Shown here: in pieces, positions 1 to 12,430 of the stretch
How the letters are laid out: every line of letters begins with the position of its first letter
Numbering within the stretch: the first letter of the stretch is position 1
Source: Nelumbo lutea
Lineage: Eukaryota > Streptophyta > Magnoliopsida > Proteales > Nelumbonaceae
NCBI GenBank assembly: GCA_022828595.1
Contig: JAKGHH010000006.1
Location: 16,054,499-16,118,498 of the forward strand
Length of the DNA: 64,000 nucleotides
Direction: 5' to 3'
Translations under genes and position numbers: made by a program
The notes under the pieces: generated by a model
Told to the model about the DNA's origin: nothing
Seen by the model: the letters and a program-made list of their open reading frames with translations, nothing else
Database searches by the model: none

Positions 1-1389
1 ATCCCTTGTTTTGATCTTGTAGCCTCCAAAAAAAATGCAATAAAAAGAAGATAAAAATTCTAGTCTCCTTTGCGTCTAAATTAAATTGTATTTATACTCT
101 GGAAGTTACAAAGAAAAGTAATAAAATAAAATAAAAAAAAGAATGCTCAAATTAGGGGATTCCATGGCATTTGGCACCCAAATCGAGCACAGAAGTGTCT
201 CAAAGAAGAAACTCAAGCCATTCCACTGCAAAGGTCTTTCAACAGGAACTCAATCGCTTATTATAAACCAAGAAAAAATAATAAAATGAACATAAAAAAT
301 AAAAGTGAAATAAATGATAAAAAGGAAAGTGAAAGTTTGTGATAAAAATGTGTAGAGAAATGAATCTAAAATGGAGAATGATCAAGTGAGAAACAATGTT
401 TAAGTTAAATTAGATATGTTGAGATAGTAGTGCTTGAGTTTTTTATTGCATTTTGCATTTATTTCATTTGGCATATTAATGGCATTTTCGAGTTTTAGTA
501 CTATCATCATCCCATCATGTCAATTGCATCATTTATGTGATTTATTGATAATTTCATGTCTCCATTATTGTACAATACATTGCAAATTTTGGTTTCCGTT
601 GTCGTATCCTTGTATTGTGCATCATGAATTACACTTTTCAATCATATCATTGACTTTGTAACTTTATTGGGTCTTTTTTTTTTTTGCTCTTAGCACATCA
701 TTAATCCCAATGATTTTCTTATCACATTGTGGCACATAAGTTTATTGAAAAAAAAACGCTTAACAAGCACACCATGAATTGCATCAATTTTATTACCTTT
801 TTCACAAGTATTCAGATATAAAGGTCATTTGCTTTACATCTTAAATTTCATCAGTTTCCCACAATATACAAGTTTTATAGAATTAACTGCTTTATAAGCA
901 CACCATGGATTTTCCACGCCTCTTGAACATCATGAATCAGAATTTTCTTAGAATTTTGTATTTGAGGGAGATTGAGAGAGTCAACAGGACTGGTTTTGGT
1001 TTTACAAGCCAGTTCCATTATGCTCTCCTCATCATCCCAATGACTTAGAACTATTAATATATGAAATTTAAATCAGCTATCCTTCATCATTTTTTGTCTC
1101 AAAATTGCCTTCCCTTGTGATTTTCTTTCCTTACTATTAATTTGTTTATTTGTGTTGGTTTGTTTGGGATATCATGTGAGCCCCACCTACTAGACCCAGG
1201 AGAGGGGTACCTAACCCCTTCTCTCTCTCGTCCTAGTCTTTCCCAAATTGGTTCAGCCAGTGCCTTGGGTCTTGGAGTCACTAATAAACCAAAATATTCT
1301 CCAATGTAAATGTCAGAACTCCCATCACCTCCATTTCACTTGATTGACGGGAGGCAACTCCAAATTAACCTGAGTCATTTTTTGATGCT
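1..1389. other. AT-rich stretch without a recognised gene
   Basis: No protein family, RNA gene or clear repeat ends were recognised. Short open frames here have ordinary AT-rich composition and no familiar motif. From about 1390 the sequence becomes alignable to another part of the window. Confidence 0.6.
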
Positions 1390-1512
1390 CACAATCATGT
1401 GCATAACATAAAAAATTTGGAATTAGTTGTATTAATTATTTATTATTTATCTATTTATTGTTTATAAGATTTCAAGACATAGCTTGACTAGTATAAATTG
1501 GGCAGTTGGAAT

Positions 1513-1698
1513 TAGACCTATTCACGGACCGGGCTGGGCCAGATTTGGATTGGGTTTTATGTATGTATTAATAGAATACATTCAATCCTGGACCCAAGCA
1601 TGGCTTGACCATTGGGCCTAGGTACTAAGCTCGAGCCCAACCCTCATATAAAATCGAAACCCATTCCTAAAAAAGGAGAAGAGGAACAAAGAGAAAAC

Positions 1699-1739
<41 letters not shown>

Positions 1740-1925
1740 TATAAAATATATTTTGTTATGTAATATTTTCTCAAGTCAGGCTTTTTTAGAAAGCTCGAGC
1801 CCATCCCTAAAAAAGTCAAGCGTTGTTTTGGGCCTGATCCCATGTCCATGGGACTGAATTCATGTCCAATCCCAACTTATAATGAGCCAGGCCCGTTGAG
1901 CTACCCAACCCATTGAATAAGTCTA
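1513..1925 (+). mobile_element. Non-autonomous hAT-type MITE (413 bp)
   Basis: The left end reads TAGACCTATTCA and the right end is its imperfect complement, TGAATAAGTCTA. The flanking 8-mers GTTGGAAT (1505-1512) and CTTGGGAT (1926-1933) agree at 6 of 8 positions. The related sequence near 19565 has a single CTTGGGAT and no insert, so it represents the empty site. The interior is rich in GGGCC and AACCC motifs and has an (AT)n run. There is no coding capacity. The assignment to hAT rests on the 8-bp duplication and TAG-type ends. Confidence 0.8.
1703..1736. repeat. (TA)n microsatellite
   Basis: About 17 alternating TA units inside the MITE. It is self-complementary and likely to vary in length. 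Confidence 0.95.
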
Positions 1926-2255
1926 CTTGGGATTTAGCCTACTAGTTTCATGCCTAGTTATTTTTTTCACTTACGTAAAATAACATCAAATACGAGAAAA
2001 ATTTTAACCTTATTAAACTATAGTTTCTAAATGAAAAATTTTGGACAATTGTAGTTTAGTTATGTTGATTACATTGTTAACTATTTGAAATGATTTATTT
2101 GATACTCTATCTTTCTTGAAATATTCCACTGATTTTTTTTTTAATATTTAGTCTTTAAGTCAGATATGTCTTGACTATTATTGTTAGATGTGCTATCGAG
2201 ACTCATGTGTGGATTGTTATATCTATTTGCATTCTAAGATTAAGTAACTATTTTG

Positions 2256-3259
2256 GACCCTACATTAGGAAAGCCTGTCATTTTTTAAGAAATAAAGGTT
2301 TTCTTAGTAACTATACTCTAGACCCTACATTAAGCACTCCACAAATGCATGGTTAAACTGGCCTCTACTTCACCAATGTTGCAAGAAAACTTAAAAAAAA
2401 TAAAAATCAGGCTTAAAATTTTATGGAAATAAAGCACACACAAACATTTATCAAAACATGAGAGATGAGAATTACCTAAAAGAAAGCTAACAACAAAATG
2501 AACAAAGTGAGCAAATGAAATAAACTTAAGTAACAAGTGAATTAGCTTAAAAGACTAACGAATGAAACAATGCTAAAATAACTAATGGGTGGTTCACTTT
2601 ACTAAATAAACTATATTTACAAAGAGGAAATGATAAACTAGAAAGTTGAACATTTGTAGACAAGAAAATGACCAACTAGCTAAAAGGGGCCTAGGAATTA
2701 AGAGCTAGTTAAAAATAAATAATTAAAGATGCTACATATATATCATGAGTAGAAACAGAAAAGGGACTAACCTCTTAGGGATAGTGCTTTCCTACAATTA
2801 GACTCACAACTATGCTATTAGTAGCAATCAATTTTTGCTCGTTCCCTTCACCTTACCTTTTCGTACCCTCCTTTTAGACCACAAAACTTGGAGTCACAAT
2901 AAAATCAAATTAAGACTTTACAAAGCCAAAAATTCATGTTTTGACACAATCAAAAAGACAAATGAAAACATCAAGATCAATATTAATCAAATATGGCCTA
3001 CAGACTTCAGAAACTATAAATTAGTTACACATCCACCATTCATCTTGCCAACTTCCTTTTTAGTGGCCCTAATCCAACACATCCATCGCCTCAAGATCAT
3101 TCGGATACAATCAACTAGCAAATAGCAAATCCCACTACAAGTATACAATGACCAAATTCAAAAGTGTCCAAATTCCATTTTGATGGTCCTACACAATTAG
3201 AATTAGAAAACCTAGATTGACCATTTCTTTCTCAAATCAAAACCATCCACTTGACTTCC
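2256..3259. other. No recognised gene
   Basis: AT-rich sequence with no recognised coding motif or repeat ends. A 96-codon open frame at 2835-3125 is lysine/asparagine-rich and matches no family known to me. Confidence 0.6.
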
Positions 3260-3860
3260 CGCCTTAATCCGTAACTACTTACTAAATTTTATCTCAAAAT
3301 TCGCATGTTTGACCCACCATCAAACTAGATCCTAACTTCAGCAAATCTCATTGATTAAAGCTTATCATCCATCAGTCCAAATTCATTTGGCCAATCACAC
3401 CTCATCACTATGTTTAGAGACCTAAAAAACCCTAGCATGTCAAATTTCATGACCAAACTCCTTCATTTGACCGTTAAAAAGTAAGATTCCATTTTGGACC
3501 ATTTCATTAACTGATAAACCATTAACTCAAACCAAATATGTCAATAAACACCTATGATCGAAGATGTCTACCCAACAAATTTTATCCCAAAATTCCATCA
3601 GATTATGGACATTCAAAAATGTTTACCCACCAAATTTCATCTCAAAATTCCACCATTTGACCTTTCATCAAAAAATTATATTTCAAAAAATCCCATTGGT
3701 CCAAACTTGTCAGCCATAGATCTCTATCATCCCGACCCTATTTGGCCAATCATACCTCACCACTATATTCAAAGACCCAAAAAACCCAGCACGTCAAATT
3801 TCATGTCCTAATTCACCCGTTTGACCATTAAACTATGAAGTTGCCATTTTGACATGTCAG
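3260..3860 (+). repeat. Degenerate direct repeat, period about 350 bp
   Basis: Phrases recur in order at about 3290-3500 and 3620-3855: TCTCAAAATTC, TTTGGCCAATCA, ACTATGTTTAGAGACC versus ACTATATTCAAAGACC, GTCAAATTTCATG, and TTTGACCGTTAAA versus TTTGACCATTAAA. Identity is moderate. No coding function is apparent. Confidence 0.6.
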
Positions 3861-4950
3861 ATCAAATTGCCACCTCATCTATCCCAACCTGAAATCTCAA
3901 AAAGGTGATGGCCGATGTCAGACCCATTCTTGACTTGTTCAAACACTTGGACCAATGAAATTGAGCTTAATAGGCCTAAAAAGCCCAAAAATCCAAAGAT
4001 ACACAACTTAAAACTAAGAAAAGATATAACCACTTTTAAAAGTTTATCAAATTTATATTTTTTGCCACTGTCAACCCCAAATACGAGACTGTCATGACAA
4101 GAACACCCCAAGCTCCCATTGGACACACAAAACCCATGAAAATCACTCCCAAATTGAAGAAAATATTTCACCAAATAGGAAAGATTGACTAGGGAGGCCC
4201 CTCATGATTGAACGAATTTCAAATCTCTTCCTCTCCATTTCTCTATAAATACTAATCCAATTCGAGCTCAAAGAGAGGCCCCTAGAGAGAGAGAAAGAGG
4301 GACAAGGAGAGAGAAAGAGCCAGAAATGAGAACGGGAAAGAGAGAAGAGAGCTTTCTCCTCCATTTTCAAGCGAAAATTGTTGCAACCAGAAGCACTCCC
4401 TAGCTCAAGAGCCCATTAATTAAACTTCATTCTATCTCATCCCTAGCTGCTGGAAAACTTTTGATAAGGTGCATATGAAAGGTAAGCCTTTCATTTTAAC
4501 TTTTAAACCTGATGTCATAGTGTCTGTTGTTTTTTTTTTTTTTAGTTTTTCAGGGTTGCTTGAAGTTCTACGTTGTTAGAAAACCATCATTTTCAAGGTA
4601 GAGAGGTGAGGGTATTAGGGAAATCAGTACCTAAGACCCAATAACATTACCTTAAAATCGGTCTTAGGAGAAGTTGAAAGGATATTCCTCCAGATTTAAG
4701 AAATTCCTACAACTACTTTTGTTTTTCTTCATTAAAAATTGAGCTTGAACAACTCCCGTATTAGGCTGCTACAACATCTTGGAGAGAGGGATGCGTAATA
4801 CCTTCCCTCTCCCAATCCTTGGGACCCGTATTAGGTTGTGTGCCTTTTCTCATGGAAAATGGAGTCACTATCAAAGACAAATCGATTTTTCAAATATAGA
4901 AATGATGGTTCATTTCTTCTAAAAAATGAGTGGTGACTCCTACTTTTTGA
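3861..4950 (+). other. Possible LTR-like or leader sequence, unresolved
   Basis: A TATA-type motif CTATAAATA (4242-4250) is followed by a GAGAG-rich stretch and then by plain AT-rich sequence. GTGGTGACTCC near 4930 resembles the primer-binding start of some large gypsy elements. No partner LTR was found, so this is only a candidate. Confidence 0.25.
4242..4250 (+). promoter_or_regulatory. Candidate TATA box
   Basis: CTATAAATA precedes a purine-rich leader-like stretch. Nothing recognised is encoded downstream, so a retroelement promoter is the most likely source. Confidence 0.3.
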
Positions 4951-6789
4951 GCTGGCCAAAAGCTTCTCGGAGCTCACAAGAATCTAGAAATGACAGAAGT
5001 TTTTGAATAAAAAAAATATACAAGTAACACTTTGTTTCTAATGTAGGACTGGTGAAGCAAGTGCCTATAGAATTGGGTTAAGTGACCTATGGGGACGATG
5101 CTAACTAATACTAGAAATGATTACTAACACTAACATAAAATAGGTGTCTTCTTAACTAGAGAAATTAATTGAAAGGAAAACAAAATAAAAGATGCAACTG
5201 TGCTAAATGTTGAAAGGAGAATGAAGCAAATCTTAATCATGTCAAATGGGATGTGTCTTGACTAAACTAATTTTCAAAGAGTATAACACAGGGAATATGG
5301 ATAATGAAAGCTTAAGAGAGGAATCATGTTAATGAACTTTGAATAAAAAGACTAACTGTAATGCTAAACTAACAACTAATTGGATAATGATAAAATTAGA
5401 ATGATCTAATAAAGGACAGGTGCATTGGAAAGGATACCCAATGGAATAAACCAGTGATTGTGCATGTGATTGATAAATAAATGAGTAAAGGGAGAAAAGC
5501 ATGGATTGTATGCATGAAAGGTACTACTTTAATGGTGAAATGGGTTTTGGTTAAAGCATCTTGAATGCTATTGCACCCTTAGGTACATGGATGCCAAATG
5601 ATACAATGTTGGTGCTAAGTATAATGTTGAAATGTGCAAGTGTATAATGATGAAGTGTACAGGTGTTCCTAAATAGATGGAACTTGAAAATTGGTTATTA
5701 GCTTCAAGACAAAACAAAAGATAAAGATTGATTCATGCAACTATAAATGTTAGAAAGAAAAAAAATAAAACACGCGAGAAAAAGAGAAAATCTAAACCCA
5801 GAGATTTAACTATGCCATGTTCATTTTCGGATGGCCAATTGGCTGCTCTTACTAAACTACTTTGTAAGAGAACAAAAATTGCATAAGAAAGTAAAAAGCA
5901 CTAGAAATCATCATTCATAAGATCTAGAGGGAGCGATTATTTGACAAATTAAAGAAAATAAAATGGGTGAATGAAAACCTTGGGGATGGTTAGTAACATG
6001 AAAAAGATTGCCTTACTTCTTCATCGCAACATTCAACAGTTTTCAAGCATGAACCATCGACTTCGATCGCCACCCTTGCTCCACCCACTACTTTGAATTC
6101 CTTTTGCTCCTTGAAAGGTCCCCAAGCCTTAGGATGAACTTTGGTTCATTTTGGAGGGCCAAGGACATTAGTTATGTAGCCCAAATGGTGTGGGAGCGCT
6201 GTTGTATAACTGTGAATTTTCATTGCACCATTGTTGCTTTAAGAATTCTTTATGCTTCTTCTCTTGGATGTATGCATGAATTGAGGGTTTTTCGGACAGT
6301 AATACTGATATATGTGGGGACGCTAGGGACATGAGAGATGGTAGGAAGATGCTATTAGACGTGGCTAATGGCTATGTGGAGGTATTTTCATGGGTTTCCC
6401 CTAAGGTTAGAATGTGTGTCCTTGTATGTAAGAAGAGGAGGGTATTTATAGAATTTTGGGGAGGATTCTAGAAGGGAGTGGAGGGATGAGATTTGAGATT
6501 ATGGAGATCAATGGCTGAGATTTAAAGTTTTTTGGAGGGAGATTGAATGAGAGAAGGGGCTTCCATGACAACTTTGAGAGATATCCTCTAAATCAATTCA
6601 AATAATAAGTGGAATGTTTTACCAATTTGCCTAAATTGAACATTCCAACCTTAGGTGATTGGCTTGATTGATTGCAAGGTCCTTAGCTAGTTAAATTTTA
6701 AATTTTAAAATTGTTCTAGAGGCTAGGAGAAAGATCTAGTCGTGTGGATCCCAAGGTTTAAAGTTGTAGTGGAGAAGATTCTAAGCGAA
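4951..6789. other. No recognised gene
   Basis: Plain AT-rich sequence. The 76-codon open frame at 6104-6334 has no recognised motif. Confidence 0.55.
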
Positions 6790-7330
6790 GGATGTAGATT
6801 GAATCTAGCTTTAGGTCTCAAGATGGAGGGATTAACAGTGTTGGAATTAGATGATCTTGACATCATTGGACTTGTAATTTCTAGCTCTATGCATATATAG
6901 GGTTGGTTTTTTATTTCATATGGGATATGTTTCAGGATAAAAAATGTTCTCGATCGGTCAATTGAAATCGATTTCGACTTCGGGTTTTTAGACGAAATGG
7001 GTAAATGGTGCCAAATTTGCGTGATTTTGATGTTGTTGAATTTAGAATTTTGGGCTCTATGTACCCATGGTGTTCAATTTCTAAGTTGATGTGAAATGTG
7101 GGTGATCTTGGTTTAGTCAACTTTTGGTATTTTGGGTTCTATGTACCTATGGCATTCAACTGTTAACTTGATGTGACTCTTGTGAGATGTTCAAGATCAA
7201 AATTACCCTATTTGGATGATTGGAATCGATTCCGACTTTAGGTCTTAAGATGAAGGAGTAACTGGTGTCGGCTTTAGGTGATATTTGTATTGTTGGATTT
7301 GGAATTTTAGGCTTTACGTACCTAATGTGT
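6790..7330 (+). repeat. Degenerate repeat array, three units of about 115 bp
   Basis: Units near 6795-6905, 6950-7075 and 7210-7330 share the order GATTG(G)AATC, CGACTT/GCTTTAGGT, GTT(G)GATTT, TTTTGGGCTCTATG and GTACC. A partial unit with TTTTGGGTTCTATGTACC lies near 7130. Spacing is irregular (about 165 and 250 bp), so this is an old array. Confidence 0.6.
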
Positions 7331-7659
7331 TGGATCATAAAGTTCAAACTTTTGTAAAATTCTAAAAATACCCCTAGATTGATTGAGAGGTTAGCTAAAG
7401 CATACTTGAAGCACTATAGAAAGATTGAATGGTGCAAAATTGGGGTGTCTAAAATAAGGATATTTATGAAGATCAGGTACCTCGACTTAATATTGTGCTC
7501 CAAGCAATCTTGAGAATAGTACTAGGATATATCAAATTCAACAACAAATGATTGGACTCGCCCAACAATAGAAAACCACCAATGACAATATTTCTACATT
7601 GTTGAGGCAACAACAACAATTGCACACCTATCAACAATAATTAGAACAAAACATGATGG

Positions 7660-8574
7660 CACAACGGAAGAAACTTAAGGTTTTTGGAATTTAAGAGGAT
7701 CGTCTTGCCCCCTTTTGAGGTTGCCATTGACCCTATTAAGGTGAAGAAGTGGATCGAAGAGATGGAGAAAGCTCTTAAGGTGTTTAAGTGCCTAAAGGAG
7801 GACGAAGTGGTGTCATTTGCTTCAAGGGCCTACAAATGATTGATGGATGATGTAATAACATGTGTATGAAGAGAATGAAAAGAATTGCACTTGGGATACA
7901 TTTGTAAAGACCTTTTATGAACATTACTTCCCTAAGTGTGCTCGTTGACAAAATGAAAGGGAATTTCTTGATCTAATGCGAGGCAACCAAATCATGATTA
8001 AATATGAGGTTGAGTTCTCCAAGCTGTCTTAAATTTGCTTCTAATTTAGTATTGGAGCATGAGAGTCAGGGTCAGAAATTTGAGGAGGTGTTAAATCCCT
8101 AGATCAAACAAATAGTTATTGCATTTGAATTGAAAACCTATGTATTGAGGTGCATAGTAAAGCCATACTAGTTGATAGGGGCATCATTCAGAATTAGGAT
8201 ATTAACAACAACCAATAGAACAAATGGGGACAATATAGGAATTTTGATGGATGAAGGTCAAGGAAACAAGCTAAGAAGTTTGGAAACCAAAATATTGGAA
8301 ATAAAAACCAACAAGGTAGGGCTCCATAGTGTCATAGGTGCCAAAAGCATCGTTTCGAAGTGAGTTGTGATGATGAATTAAAGGGACTTGTTTCACTTGT
8401 AGCCAATAGGGCCACACAAGAGCTGTTGCTCTACAAATAAAGAGAAGTCTAACATTAAAAAAATCTCATAACACTCAAAAAGCTACATATTACAAAATTG
8501 TAGTTGTAGGTCAAAAGAAGGGAGGAGTTCAAAAGTTAGAACTCAAGTTAGGGTATATGTTGTTACTTAACAAA
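7660..8574 (+). pseudogene. Ty3/gypsy chromovirus gag fragment
   Basis: Frame-shifted translation around 7715-8010 gives the retrotransposon gag pattern: DPIKVKKWIEEMEKAL, then TWDTFVKTFYEHYFP, then EREFLDLMRGN. A cysteine/histidine-rich stretch follows near 8315-8430 (zinc-knuckle type). In the family, gag forms the particle and binds RNA. Multiple stops and frameshifts make it dead. It runs straight into the Athila target site at 8575-8579, and its coding content resumes after 16546. The 5' LTR was not found. Confidence 0.75.
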
Positions 8575-8988
8575 ATACATGATAACTTTGTATTTTGATG
8601 CCTTAAGGGCATCATTTTAGGGGTATTTTAGACCTTAGACTGACAAATATATACCATTTTTTCGGTTAAATTCAATGTTGTGACTTTTGAGGGTTCGTGT
8701 GCAAATTCTAAGTAAAAACCGTGAAATTTATAGAGTTGTCTGCAGATTTTGGTAAGATGGTCAGAATTCCAACTGAGAGAATGGGTGTTTCTGTGAAAAA
8801 TTGAGCACAGGAGGGCGCCTTCTATCTGGTAAACCCAGAAATGCGCCCCTCCTACTGTATTACTATACTCCCCTCTCTTTAGCAAACCCTAGGGCGCCTC
8901 CCTACTCATTCTTTTCACCACTAACAAACCCTAACCGCCCCTAACTGCTAAATTTTCACCTTCCACCCCTCCCTAACATCTAATCTCA

Positions 8989-9072
8989 ACCATCCAAACC
9001 TTAGCAACCTCTCATGCCCTTAGATCTTCAACCATCCAAACCTTAGCAACCTCTCATACCCTTAGATCTTCA
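8989..9072 (+). repeat. 42-bp tandem duplication in the 5' LTR
   Basis: Two units (8989-9030 and 9031-9072) begin ACCATCCAAACCTTAGCAAC and differ by one base. The 3' LTR has a single unit near 15519-15560. Confidence 0.92.
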
Positions 9073-9344
9073 ACTTGCAATATCCACCCTCCATTCCAGG
9101 GTGCCCTCTCTTTAGCATTCTAACCCTAGGACACCACCTAATCCCTAATCTCCACCATTCAATCCTAGGTGCTTAAATCCCAACCCTCCATATTTATAAG
9201 TGCCCTCTCCTTGTCACTCTATCCATAGGATCCCTTTAGTTTAATCCTAGCCCAACATTCTTAAACCCTACGGGTGCCCATTTTTTGTATAAACCCACTA
9301 GCCACCCCTCTCTTTCTCTCTAATCCCAGTTTGTCCACCCTTCT

Positions 9345-9355
9345 CTATAAAAAGG
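9345..9355 (+). promoter_or_regulatory. Athila LTR TATA box
   Basis: CTATAAAAAGG, conserved at 15836-15846 in the other LTR. Transcription would be expected to start about 30 bp downstream. This is inferred from position only. Confidence 0.75.
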
Positions 9356-10068
9356 ACCCCAAGTGCCCTGGAGAAAGGGTTGGTTAGCCCAGTTCACAAG
9401 GCCAAGGCTTCTTGAGGGGTTCAAGGGTTACAGGAAGGAGGACACCCAACTCTTGTCAGGAAGGGTACTTGCAAGCAGTTCGTCCAACCTGCAACTGCCG
9501 CCACTAGAGTTGATCCACCATTTTTATTTTGTTTTAGTTTCTTTCTTTTTGTTATTCAGTTTTTTGAGCAATTTAATTTCTGCAATTTTTCATTTTGGTG
9601 TGATTTAATTTCTGTTTTTCCTTGTCTTTTGCATATCTAAATACGCCCAGTTCAAGGCTAAGGTGTCTTGAGGGGTTCGAGGGCTGAACGAAGGAGGAAC
9701 GGTTTACAGTTTGTCTTCTTGGAAAGCTACCACCACTGGATCCGAATTTCAACATATTTTTATTTATTTTCTTGTTAATTGCAATTTTATTTAATTTATG
9801 AAATTTATTTCTTGTCTTTTCAATTCTAAATATTTAATTACAGCTTTAATAAATTTTTTTTTCTTATTTTCTACAAATCCCAAATCTATTTTCTTTTTCT
9901 TATTTGTATAAAACAAAATAATAATTTTTAACCTTACCTCCCTAAGGATTCGACCCCTTCCTCACCACTAAACTACGTTCTTTATTTAGTTTTGAGGATT
10001 GGAAAAATATAAATTATTAAACAGGTGTCTTGGGTGTTTGATGACACATCCCGAGTGCACCAAATTTT

Positions 10069-10086
10069 TGGCACCGTTGCCGAGGA
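10069..10086 (+). other. Primer-binding site
   Basis: TGGCACCGTTGCCGAGGA begins six bases after the LTR end. It differs at two positions from the Athila-type PBS TGGCGCCGTTGCCGGGGA, which is taken to pair with the 3' end of tRNA-Asp. Confidence 0.8.
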
Positions 10087-10489
10087 AGCAACGGATTGAA
10101 AATTTTTATTTCTTTATTTTGGATCTGTTTACATTATTTTTTTTTTATTTCATTAGTTATTTAATCTTTGGAAATAAAACTATCATAATTCTTCTTTGTT
10201 TTTGCAGGATGTAACAACCAAAGGTGGTGGTGACGGAATACTGCCGAACAGCACACAAAAAAAAGAAAAATATTGGGTAGCGATTCAGTTGTAGTAATCC
10301 CAACTTATTTTTTATTTTCGAATTTATCTTGGTAGATTAGTGTTTTCAAATCTTTAGTTATTTATTTTTATTTTTATTTCTTAGTAAATTCAGCTATATT
10401 TTTTTAGGATTATTTTTTTTCTTTTGTTTTGTCTTTAGATCTAATTAGTTATTTAATTGAGTAATTAATTGTTAATTAGGAAATTGTTT

Positions 10490-11440
10490 AAAATTTCATA
10501 TTTGAGTTTAAATTTCAAAATTTGAATCCAAAATTCAAATTTTAATTTGAATCTGAATCTGAATTTGAATTTAAATTTCAAAAGGAAATTAATATTTTAA
10601 TTTTTTTTTTGCATTTGCATTCCAACATTTAGGGTTTGATATGTTCTAGAGCATGCATCATATAGGATTATTTAATTGCTAAAATCATCTTGTTAGTTGT
10701 TAATGTGTTAGGGTTTTCATTTTTTTTAATTGCTCTCTTTGCTGAATTAATTTATTTTATTATTTTATTGATGAATTGCATATTAGAGATAATTGTTCAT
10801 GCATTGTAATTAATTGCATTTATTTTGTTTATTGTGTTTTTCTGTTAATTCATTTAAGGGCAATCCAATTTAAATAAGATAGGGTGGGGATTTCATCATC
10901 CTTCCTTGGCCCAAAAACCATCACCCTTTCACGTGTGGTTCACCCTAAACCATAATTTAAATTTTGGATAGCACGATCCTTTAGGAGGCCCCACACATTT
11001 GGTTTCAAAGTGTACTAAATTTTAGGAAAACTTGTAATTACTTTCCATAACCGGCAGTTGGTGTTTAAAGAAAGAGGTTAACTGGCTAAAACCTAAGCGG
11101 GTTTTGTAGTTACTTAATTAGGTCCTTGCGAGAGCAAGGGGAGACTCCCACATCCCCACCTCTTACCTAGCTAGCCAAAGGAAGTGGTGTAATTCCAAGT
11201 GAACCTAAGAGGATTCTTTTTTTAGGAAACCTTAGGTCATCCCCTAGGTCGTGTGTGAAATGCTTGCATTTTTTTTTTAATTTAAAAATTCAAATTTGAA
11301 TTTAAATTTCAAATTTCAAATAAAAAAAGAGAAAATCAAAAATTTTAAAATTTAAATTTTAGAATTTAAATTTTAAAATCTAAATTTGAAATTAAAATTC
11401 AAAATTTAAATTTCAAATTTCAAAAAAGAAGAAAAAGGGA
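10490..11440 (+). other. Athila leader with AT palindromic low-complexity blocks
   Basis: Blocks at about 10490-10580 and 11280-11430 are built from AAATTTGAATTTAAATTTC-like self-complementary words. Between them is ordinary leader sequence with no coding motif. Confidence 0.7.
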
Positions 11441-11499
11441 CTTCTGAGTCATACATTGTGAAGGAGATCTTTGAGGAGAGAAATAGTAGAACCCATACC

Positions 11500-12430
11500 T
11501 GAGATAGAGAGATACCACCATCACCAGCAATGCAACCAAATGGCTGAGATCAATGATGAGCAGCCCAGAAAGCTGAAGGAGTATTTCACTCCGACCTAGT
11601 ATAGCCCTTCATCCTGCATACAGTTCTCAGATACCCAAGCCTTGCAGTTTAAGATTGAATCAAGAACAATCTAGATGCTCCCCTCTTTCTACAGGAACTC
11701 GAGTGAGAACCCATACAAACACAAAGATGAGTTTCTGGAGATCTGATCCACTATAAGGATCCAAAACTTTAATGGTGATGCCCTTAGATTAACTCTTTTC
11801 CCCTTCTCCTTGAAAGACAAGGCTAAGCACTGATTGGGAAATATAGCGAGACCTATTAGAACTTGGGCAGAAATGCAACAAAAATTCATTAGAAAGTTCT
11901 ACACTATAGGACAAACCAACACCATGAGAAGAGCCATCATTGGATTCACCCAAACACTAGGTGAACAAATTCACAAGTCTTGGGAGAGAATGAAAGAGTT
12001 GTTGAGAAAGTGTCCACACCATGGCCTGTCCAAGCCTTCTATGAATGTTTGACTGATCAATACAGGCAAATGGTAGATGCATCCTGTGGGGGGCATTTAT
12101 GAGTAAAAGTGAGGATGAAGTGTATGCTCTTTTCAAAACATTGAGTGAAAATTCCATCAACAATGCATCATTGTATTCCTATGAGAAGTTGGTGAGACCC
12201 TCAAAGAGGGTAGGGCTCTACGAAGTCAGGAACAGTATAGAGCTCGAGGCAAGAATGGACATGAATGCAATCTCTAGAAAATTAAACAGGGTAGATCTTC
12301 TAGCCCAAAAGTTTGATCAAATCTTCACCTATAACCAACAACCGAGCCCATCTACACCTTATCTTGAAGTTTGTTCCATTTGTGCCAACCCGGCCCACCA
12401 AGTTGATGATTGTCCAATGGCGGCCTAATT
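11500..12430 (+). pseudogene. Athila gag (broken)
   Basis: Split over frames at 11834-12052 and 12099-12428. The first part carries the retrotrans_gag core: RTWAEMQQKFIRKFY, FTQTLGEQIHKSWERMKELL and RKCPHHG. The second ends with a zinc knuckle, CSICANPAHQVDDC (C-X2-C-X4-H-X4-C). The protein would form the element's particle and bind RNA. Internal stops and a frameshift near 12050 prevent a full product. Degraded sequence from 12430 to 13377 is probably the gag C-terminus and linker. Confidence 0.8.

Larger units (their letters stand above)
1390..2255 (+). repeat. Dispersed repeat, copy A (interrupted by a MITE)
   Basis: The sequence outside the MITE (1390-1512 and 1926-2255) aligns in the same orientation with about 19430-19910. 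Shared stretches include TATTTATCTATTTAT, TTGTAGTTT, TATGTTGATTA and TTAACTATTTGAAATG, with many small indels. Its class is unknown. Copies on both sides of the 7.6-18.7 kb chromovirus could be old LTR-related or duplicated flanking sequence, but neither is shown. Confidence 0.65.
8580..10062 (+). repeat. Athila 5' LTR (1483 bp)
   Basis: Starts TGATAACTTTG and ends CACCA. It aligns over its length with 15110-16541. It contains a TATA box at 9345-9355 and a 42-bp tandem duplication that the right LTR lacks. The 81-codon open frame at 9363-9608 is LTR sequence just after the promoter and is not a gene. Confidence 0.88.

Noticed and set aside
9363..9608. 81-codon frame starting just after a TATA box
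   Set aside because: It lies in the Athila LTR, and the matching part of the other LTR (15944-16132) is not conserved as protein.
8589..10059. Alternative Athila LTR start at TGTATTTTG and end at GTGCA
   Set aside because: The right LTR has TA at that start and no target duplication results. The 8580/16541 borders give TG at both starts and the ATACA duplication.
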